A DNA stretch of 64,000 bases from Colletotrichum lupini (lineage: Eukaryota; Ascomycota; Sordariomycetes; Glomerellales; Glomerellaceae). The first letter of the stretch is position 1, and every line of letters begins with the position of its first letter. Made by a program: the position numbers and the translations under genes. The notes below the pieces were generated by a model, which was given only the letters and a program-made list of their open reading frames with translations, was not told where the DNA came from and ran no database searches. Below are positions 1 through 9,301 of this stretch, in pieces. The stretch is taken from positions 5,704,001 to 5,768,000 of the forward strand of contig NC_064675.1 of assembly GCF_023278565.1 (NCBI RefSeq), in the 5' to 3' direction.

Positions 1-774
1 CGACCTTTTCCGAGATACCGTCCTGGATCAGGTTGGTGTCGGCGGTGATTCGGGTCGTCACCTCGCCGGCGCCCAATTTGTCGAAGAAACCAATGTTCTG
101 GCGCATGCAGCTCTGGAGGTAGTGCTCGCGAATCTTTGCGCTAATGTGCTCTCCCGTGTCTAATTTTGGTCTTGCGTCAGATTTGGACTCACATCCTCCC
201 GCCGGGGCGCAAACTTACAGATGAATCCGACCGTGGTGATGTACTGGCACACAAAAACACCAATGGCGAGGTAGACAAAGTACAAGACAAGGCTCGCCAT
301 CTCGCTGTTAAAATCGTCCTTGGACGTCGTGCCGGCAAAGTAGTTCTGGAAAGTGCCCTGCAGGTTACCAAAGATGACCGTCATGAGCGGCAGTGCGGCG
401 CCGACCACGATGGAGGTGAAGGCGGAGAGGGAGAGGATGAGCAGGTCGTTGGTCGAAGAATACCGGTACAGGGTCATGATGCCGGCCTTGACTTCGGGAG
501 TGAAGACCTGACGCTTGAGGATCGCGGCCTCATTGGCGGGCAGGTGCTCGTAGGGGTCATCGCTGGGGTCTTTTGGTGCGATAGCCTTGGAGTCGGCCTT
601 TTCGAGATTGCTGGTGATGTTGGCCGTCTGGTTCTTAGGCTGGATTGATGCATCCACTTCGGTCGAGTCGCCATGGGACGATGCCCTGTCAGAGTGGCCG
701 TTGCTGGCTGTCTTCTCAGCCACCTCTGTTGACTTTTCGCTTGCCCCGACGGGCTTCTCGTTTTCGAGAGACAT
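1..774 (-). CDS. ABC multidrug exporter (MDR/Pmd1 type), N-terminal part, cut by window edge
   Basis: This is the start of a full-size ABC exporter of the MDR/leptomycin-resistance type, a plasma-membrane ATP-driven efflux pump. Exon 1 is 219-774 and exon 2 is 1-159, joined over a 59-nt intron (160-218, GTAAGT donor, TTAG acceptor). Splicing gives the family-typical stretch FIYTGEHIS. The N-terminus is a Ser/Asp/Lys-rich cytosolic tail of about 85 residues. The first transmembrane segments follow (around LLILSLSAFTSIVVGAALPL and a second near residue 165). Exon 2 encodes the start of the ABC transmembrane domain, with the motif RQNIGFFDKLGAGEVTTRI that is diagnostic of the ABCB exporter fold. 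Start is the ATG at 774. Both nucleotide-binding domains lie outside the window, so substrate and integrity cannot be judged. The family call is secure; the drug specificity is unknown. Confidence 0.9.
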
Positions 775-2104
775 GCTGGCGCCGTGGCTCCTGACAGAGC
801 TGTGCGCAGTGTGTGGAGAAAGCTTGTTGCGCCGGTATGCGCTGTGCGCAAGCTGTTTGGGATGCGATTGTCGGGTTCCTATACGTGAAGTGTCGTCGCT
901 CGTGTGGCTTGTATATTACGGCTTGGGTGGGTTGGTCCGACGACGAGATCCGAATCGTTCTCCCCTCGAATTACAATCAATCCTATGATATATAGACAGA
1001 CCAGTGAATGGAAGGGCGGAGAAAATCGACCACGGCGAAAGCCAAGAAAGAATTCGCGGCGATCGGAGTCGGGATCGTCGTTGTCGCGCGCAGACAGGCG
1101 AAAGAGCGGGAAAACAACACCTGCAGTCGATTTGACGTGCCTCCCTCGACAATTAATAAAACAAGACGAGGACGGATGGAGAAAAGAGGCGTGTTCCCAC
1201 TCGGGTTGCAGGCCAGGATAGGGATTAGTGGAATTGTCGCAAAGGCGTGGACTGGAGAATAAAAAAAAAAAGTACCCAGGACCTTGGCGAGGGACGGACT
1301 GGGGTGTGCACATTTGATATAGATGGACGGCGGGCCTAGTGGTAGGACGTGACCGGGGTGGCACGCCGCAGGAGAGGAGAAGGAGACGACTACTAGCACA
1401 AGGAAAAAATGGGGGCAACCGGCTTGGACGAGATTCGACGGAATGCAGCCGACCCGTTCTGACCTCGCTCTTGTCAACTTCCCGACCTGTGACTAGCTCG
1501 GTTCCTTGCGTACCTCTACCATGCCCGAACCGCGCCGCCTACATGCGTGTTTATCGTCCATCTCATGTTGACTCACTGGCCCGCCGCTCATCATCAGACG
1601 AGAGACAGGAACGGGGAGGGACTTTGGTACGGATGGCTACGAGGAGGAGCACTTGTTTCGTGCGATCCCTTCCCTCTTGGGCACGCCGATATCAATGCCG
1701 GTGACAGTCATCCGGGAACGATGATGCCCGACTATCTTACTGTGGTAGATTCTATAGGGCTTTCTCACCACCTACGTTAGTTGGTGTGTACAAGGTACTC
1801 GTACTAGTATACGCAGTACTCACATTGGCCTATTCGGTCTTGCTAGCCATGTTCGCAGGGCATCGAGTGCGAAGTGCGAGCTGTGGGACCGATGAGCAGC
1901 AGTCGCAGCACGTCGCAACGCACTGATGATTGCAGCCAAGGTTGTGATACCGCAGCTTGCGCAGTAAACCAACGCTGCTTGTCGGGCGTGCCCCGGGGTT
2001 CAAGAGCCAAGAGGGACCGGAGTTCAATGGTTGGGGCACACAGCTCTACCTCAGGTACGGATACTCAGTACTTCATTGTTCAGCAAACTCCACAATGCTA
2101 AGAG
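775..2104. other. Intergenic, promoter side of the ABC exporter; no gene supported
   Basis: Open frames here are short and Arg/Ser/Pro-rich on both strands, without recognisable domains or convincing splice structure. The proximal few hundred bases presumably hold the exporter promoter and 5' UTR. An 11-nt A run lies near 1260. No clear RNA gene was seen. Confidence 0.5.
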
Positions 2105-2113
2105 TTGGACACG
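2105..2113. repeat. Target-site duplication, left copy (TTGGACACG)
   Basis: Nine bases identical to 2672-2680. They immediately flank the inverted-repeat element at 2114-2671, as expected for a duplicated insertion target. Confidence 0.8.
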
Positions 2114-2671
2114 GAGTATGTGTATTCCGCACCCACACGTTGGGTATCCCGCACCCATACTAGGCTCGTTCAGGCAAGTGGTGGGCAGCACGTGATTGCA
2201 CCGCCGCAGCAGCCACTTCTGGCCCGGAGCTACTATTATTCCGGAAATTTCTGGAGAATGGAAGGTGCGTCCCGCCTTGGTCTCCTATACCTTCCTCTGC
2301 TGCACCTTCCTCTGCTGCACCTTCCTCTGCTGCACCTTCCTCTGCTATACCCTCTTTCCGATACTGGCTGTACGCGTTTCTCAAAACGACGACTTTGAAA
2401 GTAATGATTTGCTCAGAGGAAATACGTCTCTAGAGCCCATATTTTGGTATTAGAAAAAGTACCTTTCTTGTGTTGAAAATAGTTCAAAAATGAGGTGTTT
2501 AGGCGAGGGAAATACGCGTCTAAATAGAAGTAAAAACAAAAGGAAGGCGCGCCGAGAGCGCAGCACGTGACTGCCGTTCGGCAATGTAATCACGTGCTGC
2601 CCACTACTTGCCTGAACGAGCCTAGTATGGGTGCGGGATACCCAACGTGTGGGTGCGGAACACACATACTC
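2114..2671. mobile_element. Non-autonomous Mutator-like (MULE/MITE) DNA transposon, 558 bp
   Basis: The two ends form long terminal inverted repeats, 2114-2197 and 2588-2671, 84 bp each with about two mismatches, both beginning GAGTATGTGT. A perfect 9-bp direct repeat (TTGGACACG) flanks the element. Long inverted repeats with a 9-bp duplication are characteristic of the Mutator superfamily; the superfamily call rests on this structure only. The interior, about 390 bp, encodes no transposase and contains a 15-bp tandem repeat (2289-2347). The element must therefore have been moved in trans. The ends are barely diverged and not RIP-mutated, which suggests a fairly recent or single-copy insertion. 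Confidence 0.8.
2289..2347 (+). repeat. 15-bp tandem repeat inside the MULE-like element, about 4 copies
   Basis: The unit ACCTTCCTCTGCTGC is repeated three times perfectly, followed by a partial fourth copy ending CTGCTA. It lies in the non-coding interior of the 2114-2671 element. Confidence 0.85.
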
Positions 2672-2680
2672 TTGGACACG
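2672..2680. repeat. Target-site duplication, right copy (TTGGACACG)
   Basis: Identical to 2105-2113. The pair brackets the 558-bp inverted-repeat element. Confidence 0.8.
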
Positions 2681-4758
2681 TTGCTGGCAGGCTTCAGCTC
2701 TCTCCTTCCCCTTCTCCGCTCCTTCTTTCCTGTCTTGGTATACTTTTGCCCAGGCGGCCTTCCGCGAGATATTCTGGGGAAAGAGGCTTGGAGACGGGAG
2801 GCAAGTACAAAAGTACAAAGTACATGCATGCGCCTTAGTCATTCGCAGAAACAGGCAAGCACTGCGTCCTCTTGTGAATCGACGCTACCGTTTTGTGGAC
2901 CTCCTCCTCACCTTCCAAAGTTCCTTTCTTCAGACTCGAATGATTACGATTAATCCTTCGTATCTCGCTTCATCCACGTCCCCGATACGCCTCAAGATAT
3001 ACGTGTAATGGACAAAAGTCAAAACTCAGCTTTCACCGGCCCCAACGCTTCCAATCAGCAACCGATCATGTTTCGTCCGTATACTCGACCGTGTCGACAA
3101 ACAATCCCAGCACGCCGGTCCAGCAATCGAGAAAGAACACAGTCTCGGAGAAGCCGTGCATTGGGCTTCCGACCTGCACGTCATGTTCGGATCATCCACC
3201 GGCCAAAAACAATACCTAGGGAGCCAGGCAGCTGCTGTCGAGGTAAGCACTGGCAAGCAGGTACATGCGACAGTGTACTTCGTACTCGTCCTAACCCGTT
3301 CTGTCTCACCGTAGTCCAAGTCAGGCCCGTGTCTCGCTGCCGCCCCCGGTCGAGTCAGCCGGCGTGGTAATACCCAGCCCAGCGCCTCGCTTAGCGACCT
3401 ACGCCGCTACGCTTCCCCCCGCCAGCAATACTATTCTGCGGCTTTGCCCCTCCCTCGGGTTTCTTCAGCAGTCCGAATTCCGATCCATTTCATTTCCTAT
3501 CCACGGTTCCTTGACCAGCTTCCAGAAAATTACGACGTACCCATCCCTTGCGGCTGCTCTTTCAGCTTGGAGGGGTGTCGCTACGTGTTACAGCGAGTAT
3601 ACCCCGCCATAAGCACACACGCACCCAACGAATAATCTACCGATACACTACGGAGTATCCATCCTTTGATGACAATGGCAATCCCTCTCATCTTTCGCCC
3701 GTCTAACGGTGACGAGGGCATGGCGGGCCGGGTCCCTATCCCACCTATGTCCGGACCAGTCCTGAGGCGCCGGCGATAACGTTCCCTCGGGCCCCGATCC
3801 TGTGGGTCTGCGGAGGGGAGTGCGAGCGATTCAATAGGGGGCCCAGCGGATAAACCGTAAACGGTCCTTGGCCCTGGGTCGGCTATCCGCGCCGAGCTCT
3901 CTCGTTCCGGCGGCTGGACGATTACGACGCTTCGTTACTCTGTCATGGGTGCCGATGTCGTTGAAAACGACATACGAAATGCAAGTGCTTACAATCTAAA
4001 AGGCACAGAGTTTGAACTGCGATTCGTGATGGCTGCCAGGATTGTGCTTCGGCCAATGGGTCGTCTTCCAGTGTTGTGGACGGGACGATCTGGACTCGGC
4101 CCAAAGTTCCCTGATTCTCAGGAGCGGTGTACTGCCGCGGTCACCTATTGAACAGGCCGTCTCAAACACCTGTTGGTTTAGACGAGCTGCTGGATTTCAG
4201 ACTTTGAAGGGTCCCCGCAGCCCTCTCACGCGCACCCCAACAGGGGTGAGCCTTGGACAGAACGCAGATACTGTCATTGGTCGAGGTCTCATGCCAGCAC
4301 AAAGGCACGCGTAACGTTTGGATACGCGGGCTCGGATATGATCGATTAGAGATGGCAATGGATTACTAGGCAAACTACCTGGACGTCTAACAATGCCAGT
4401 CGGATCGCGGAGTGCATTGTCGCCGCCGTAGCTAATGTACTAGTGATGAGGGCCTCACGCTAAACTGAATCGCGGGCGTAACACAGCTACTCTTGTCCCG
4501 TACGGCGGGTATTTTGGCGCCGTTCCCCGATCGACCAGCCAGGCCGTATTTGCTCGCATTCTCTTAGCAGATGCGAGCCGTCGCTTGTTTCAACAACCCA
4601 CTATCCCACGGCGGTCAGCAATCGTCGGTCTCCCGGGACGCCACAAGACACCGCCAAATTCTCCGGGCCCTACCCTGACCGGATGACTGCCAAAGACGTA
4701 CCGCAACCCCGGGACGGGTCAAACATGGAGTGACAGTGACACCTGACACGTGTGCCAT
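2681..4758. other. Intergenic; no gene supported
   Basis: The stretch has only short, low-complexity open frames. A copy of the dispersed word TACGGAGTA occurs at 3649-3657. No RNA gene or domain-bearing exon was recognised. Confidence 0.5.
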
Positions 4759-5830
4759 CTACATCTTGAGGCGTGTGGAAGCCTGGTGCAACACGGCCAC
4801 TTGAGCCTCAAGCACCGCTATGACGAATTCCTCCGGTTTGCCTTGGCCGGCGCCGTAGATCATCCGCAGGTAGTCTTCCCGCTTCAAGTCCCGGGTGATG
4901 ACGGGACTGTAGCCCTGACGCGCCAGGTAATCCTGCTTAACCATGCGACTGGTACGCCCATTGCCATCGGGAAAGGGCTGAACGAGAACAAAGTAAGCCG
5001 TCATCTGACAAGCCAAAATCAGCGGGTGCAGCGCCTTCTCTCGATGCTGCAGGTCCCGATATTGGAAGAACCTCTCCATGCAAGCCGGGACCTCTTGCAG
5101 GTACGGAAAGGTTCGAAGACGATTGCTGCGTACGCTGATGGGTAGATTACGGTACTCTCTCAGCGGGACTTTCGATCCCCATACCAAGTTGCCGCCAGCC
5201 TTTTTCGAGTCTGTTCTCCAGGTGTCATAGGCCGACTCGGAGTCTGTATTGACGACGGACACCACGGCGAGGACTCGTACTTCAACTTCGCACAGTCCTG
5301 CTATACCAGCCTTGGCCGCCGCGTTCTTTGCGACCCATTGCGATGCGATGATGTGGTTCTGCAGCTCATGCGTGGCTGACTCGATGACGCCTGCGCCTCT
5401 TGGAGCAGTCCACGCCGTCACAAGTCTGGCAAGCTCGCTGCTGGGCGTGGAGGCAAGGCAAACTTGTTCAAGACCACCACGCAGGCTTTCGAAATTGCGG
5501 ATCGAGTCTTTCACTGAAAGAGGGTTGTTTTCAATCATTACGGACTGCTGGGCGCACTCGGCAACCAGGGTTTTCCCTAGGGCCCGTCACTGGCAGTCTG
5601 CCTCTGAGGTGATCGATTTCACTCAGCAGGCCCGTCAGTTTCCGCTGCACATCGACGTACCCCATCTTGAGGCTGTTGCCGGGCATAAAGTAATCTTCCC
5701 ATACCCGTTCGGAGCGCGCCAGCCTTTCGTACTCGATAGAGCCTTTCTGCAAGTGGGCGGCTGGTTTGAAAATCTTCTTGAGCAGGGCAAGACGCGCCTG
5801 CTGCGTGCTGGACAGAATCCGATTAGACAT
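4759..5830 (-). CDS. Fic-domain protein with catalytic His replaced by Gln
   Basis: Fic proteins usually transfer AMP or another phosphate-containing group to target hydroxyls, using an HPFx(D/E)GNGRxxR motif. Here the motif reads QPFPDGNGRTSR (spliced residues about 269-280). The first codon is CAG (4978-4980), so the catalytic base is missing while the phosphate-binding GNGR and final Arg remain. Two frames must be joined. The proposed exons are 5623-5830 and 4759-5576 with a 46-nt intron (5577-5622, GTGAAA donor, CTAG acceptor), giving 341 aa. The joined frame contains SVMIEN (residues 81-86), matching the (S/T)xxxE(G/N) inhibitory helix of class II Fic proteins, and this supports the join. 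The alternative is a frameshift between two fragments, or a start at the internal ATG at 5538. Activity is doubtful, so a pseudoenzyme or altered enzyme are both possible. The gene stands alone between long intergenic tracts. Confidence 0.75.
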
Positions 5831-7957
5831 TATGAGGTACTCGGTATGTTCAGCAGCTTTGCAATGCGTGGATTTTTGTAATATGTAAGTTGGCGGTGCT
5901 GATCAAGGGTGGTCCTGGTAGGTCGCATGGTGATTCATCCGGTGTGCATGTGTCTTCACAGGTCAACCTTTTCCCAAGCAACGGACGCAGAGGTGAACCT
6001 GCCTGAACATACGAACCTTGTGGTATCCGAAGCGCGCAAGGTGTTGGCATTTGACACGGGAAACCATGGGTCAGCGCTCGCAGCTCCAGAGTCTCTTGCC
6101 GATGGATCGCCGTCGTCGGTGCCGAGTTGGCGAGATCCAGGCGCCGCTCGAAGTCTATCGCACACGACTGAAGACTTTTGTTTCTGCTATAGTCGGAGCT
6201 GTCTCTTGTCGGCCCCCTTGATCATCCTTTGCCTAGAAAACCGTTGAAATGCGGGTGTGAGAATCGGTTCATGCTAGCAGAGCTGGACCAAAGTCGAATG
6301 CCCGTTTGACGAACCCCACCACCAGCCTCGGACCACGTCCAAACAGGCGGGAGGTTCACAAGCCAAAGAAAGGCTCTGCGGAGGCCCAACGAGGCAGGAG
6401 GGGGAAAGGGACCAGAGCACGGTCCCCGTCCCTTTTTGACGTGCATGCCTATGTAGGAGAGGAAGAGAAAGGAAGTAACGGCCAGTGGAAATAGTCCGAC
6501 CTGCATTACCTGATCTGATTTCGATCAAGGATTTCTTGCCTCGATGGACCAAGTTCAAATGCCGAAATGATTTCCATGTTCCTTAGGTCCGGCTGACGCG
6601 TTCCCACCGCCGGTCGTCGTTTGACGGTACCGCCCGAGAAGACAGCCGCGATGCTTGGTAGGAATCGCATGGATCTGGGACACGACGGAAAAGACGAGCT
6701 GAACTGCGCTTGGCGCCCGAAACCGAGCCGAACGCGAGACGGTATCCATGTCGGGATCTTGGTCTGGTTCTGGTCGTTTCACTGACGGACTGACTGTATG
6801 GAGTACGGAGTATATGTGGGGAGCTCTGGGGCAGAGCGGCATTGACTCAGGTGAATCCGTAGGTTCCCCTTTTTTCTTCTTACTTTGGAACGATGCGTCT
6901 TCTACGATGATGATTATGTCTCGTAGGAAAGAGTGTACGTCCTTGATGCTGTGACTTCTGCCTTTTGGGTGGCCATTGGAGTCTCTCTGTCCGTGGCGCG
7001 AGCTTCGTGCTGGTCTGCCCATATGGAAGTAGGTGTTACTCCGTAAGGTAGTGTAGAAATCAGAAGCATGTGGGGCCGTACCTTGCAGCTTAATATTCAC
7101 AAGCGTGCCAGCCTATCACGGTGGGTAGTGGTACTGTAAAATGAGATTAACTTCCCTTGGTCGGAGATTCGCTAGTCGCCATAATGCAAAATGAGCCTCC
7201 AAGCTCTGGTTCACAGTCTGCAAAGGTATGTAGAACCATGGACAAGCACCGACCCTGGAGGGGGGATGTGGATGGTTGTACGTAGTAATTAACTTTGAAA
7301 GTTTGTCTCTGACTGAGTGCTATGCTCTTGCGGCGTACCTCTAAAAGTAGGTCGTGCTAATCAATTTACCCGAAGGAGAAAAAAAAAAAAAGACTGTGTC
7401 ACCCGTCTTGGCGATGCACAACGATGCCTGCCAAGCTTTTTCTTCTTTTTCCTTCTGCGAGATGGGGAAGCCCCGAAAAAAGAGCTCGGACGCATCAACT
7501 TGACCCGACAGCTCAGGACAGAAAAGGTGGAGAATAGCTAGACTAACGTAGATTGGACACGTGATTGAGAGGCAAAAAGGTCTGTGAGAGCGCCACAATA
7601 CACACTCGCCACTGCTGCGCCACCCTGTTCACCGAAAAGCACCCAATCCCACATCACCGCTGCCAGGCTCCTCACTTGGCGGTCCAGTGAGGTTCAATTG
7701 AGCCTCACTTCATACCTGTCCTTTTCGGAGATAAACCTTGCTGCCTCATTTTATTAAAAAATCCCAGACATCAGTCTTCGCTCGCTTATAGCCAGACCAT
7801 CTCATCACCAGGACCGCCGCGAAGCACTTTGCCCGACTCTCATCGCGGCGAACCACGGAACCCGCCACCACGCGGGACAAACTCGAAAGCGACGTCACAT
7901 TACAAAAAGCAACACCACCATCACCAACACTCCAAATCTCACATCACGCACAAGAAA
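5831..7957. other. Intergenic between the Fic and SARAF genes; no gene supported
   Basis: Only short frames without domains are present. The word TACGGAGTA appears at 6804-6812 and its complement at 7037-7045. The last 300 bases before 7958 are likely promoter and 5' leader of the SARAF gene; the frame there is open upstream but has no earlier ATG, only a TTG at 7829. Confidence 0.5.
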
Positions 7958-8932
7958 ATGCATCTCTCACACCCCTTCATCATAAGCATGGCAGGCATCG
8001 CCGCCGCCGCCGCCGCCGCCGCCAAACCCCCCTCCAAAGACGCAATCCTCCTCTCCAAAGTCCAATCCCTCACCCTCCGCGGCGGCGGCGCAACAACAAC
8101 CCACCGCCGCGTCCCCGCCGCGCCCCAGCTCAAGTGCCTCTCCCACCCGTCCCTCTGCAACCTCCACGCCATCGACGTCATGCGCTGCACCAACAACGGC
8201 GCCGGCTACGGCCCCGAAGACATCCAGTGGTCCTGCGTCGCCTCCCTGCCCGAGGAGCTCAAGCTCGGGTCCACGGACGTCGTGTGCGAAGGCTACGCCG
8301 ACGCCGACGACCCCTACGTCCTCCGCGGCAGCTGCGGCGTCGCGTACCGTCTCGCTCTCACGGACAAGGGCGAGAGGCGGTATCCGAACCTGGGCAAAGG
8401 CCGTGGCGGCGGTGGCGGCGGTGGCCGTGGTGACGATGACGACGGGACGGATTGGGGAGCCTACGTCTTTGGCGTCATCTTCTTCTCCGTCTTGGCTTGG
8501 ATTCTCTACTCGGCGTGCGTGGCCGGCACTCAGAATCGAAGGGCTGGTGGAACCGGTCGGCGCCGTGGAGGCGGCGGCGGCGGTGGTGGGCCCGGAGGAG
8601 GTGGCGGAGGCGGATGGAACCCCGGCTTCGGTCAAGACGACGATCCTCCCCCGCCGTACCCAGGCACCAAACCATCCAGCTCAAGCAACCAGCAGGGATG
8701 GCGCCCTGGCTTCTGGACTGGCGCGGGGGCTGGCGGAGCCGCGGGCTACGGCGCGGGTTACTTCCAAGGCAGGAACAGCGCGCGGAACCAGCAAAACTAC
8801 GGCTCGGGATGGGGCGGTGACACGACCAGCGGTTCCGGTTCGTATGGGGCTGGCCCGTCGAGGTCAACCAGCTCCTCCTCAAGCTCGACCCGTCACGAAA
8901 GCACCGGATTTGGGTCGACCAGCAGGAGATAG
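7958..8932 (+). CDS. SARAF-like protein (store-operated calcium entry-associated regulatory factor, TMEM66 family)
   Basis: In animals SARAF is a single-pass ER membrane protein that limits store-operated calcium entry; its fungal role is little known. The 324-aa product starts at the first ATG in the frame (7958, context AAGAAAATGC). It has a short signal peptide rich in Ala. A Cys-containing lumenal domain of about 110 residues follows, with the family stretch LLSKVQSLTLRGG and the segment DVMRCTNNGAGYGPEDIQW. One transmembrane helix lies at about residues 166-189. The C-terminal half is a long Gly/Ser-rich cytosolic tail with poly-Gly runs and a PPPPYP motif. No intron is needed. The family call rests on the lumenal domain plus TM order. 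The fungal tail differs from the animal one and its partners are unknown. Confidence 0.85.
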   Translation: MHLSHPFIISMAGIAAAAAAAAKPPSKDAILLSKVQSLTLRGGGATTTHRRVPAAPQLKCLSHPSLCNLHAIDVMRCTNNGAGYGPEDIQWSCVASLPEELKLGSTDVVCEGYADADDPYVLRGSCGVAYRLALTDKGERRYPNLGKGRGGGGGGGRGDDDDGTDWGAYVFGVIFFSVLAWILYSACVAGTQNRRAGGTGRRRGGGGGGGGPGGGGGGGWNPGFGQDDDPPPPYPGTKPSSSSNQQGWRPGFWTGAGAGGAAGYGAGYFQGRNSARNQQNYGSGWGGDTTSGSGSYGAGPSRSTSSSSSSTRHESTGFGSTSRR

Positions 8933-9301
8933 TAAACTTGAAAGTAGGCATAGAGTAATTCGAACGTCATGTGAGCCAGCTCGACTCTAGGTCTATCCTG
9001 TCCTCCACGTGGTCTCGTACATGCTCCTCTCGCCCGCCTCCTACAACTAACTAGTTTGTGATCAGCCCCAAAGGGGAGGTGGGGGACACGACATTATGTA
9101 CATTTTCCGAGGTCCAGGCCGTCTTCCATACACGTAAAAGTACAACGATCCATCATTTCCAATCGCGAGCGTCTTAAAGGTATCATACCATGAAATCCCC
9201 TGCCACGGAAGCAAACTCCAAGCTGCGCAAACGTCTTTGAAGCATATCAAAATAGCAGCCGACACGTGAGCCGAGTCGGGTAGTAAGCCGCACAGGAGCG
9301 G

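Noticed and set aside
6555..7100. 181-codon minus-strand frame upstream of the SARAF gene
   Set aside because: Low-complexity Ser/Lys/Pro sequence without a recognisable domain. It contains intergenic words seen elsewhere.
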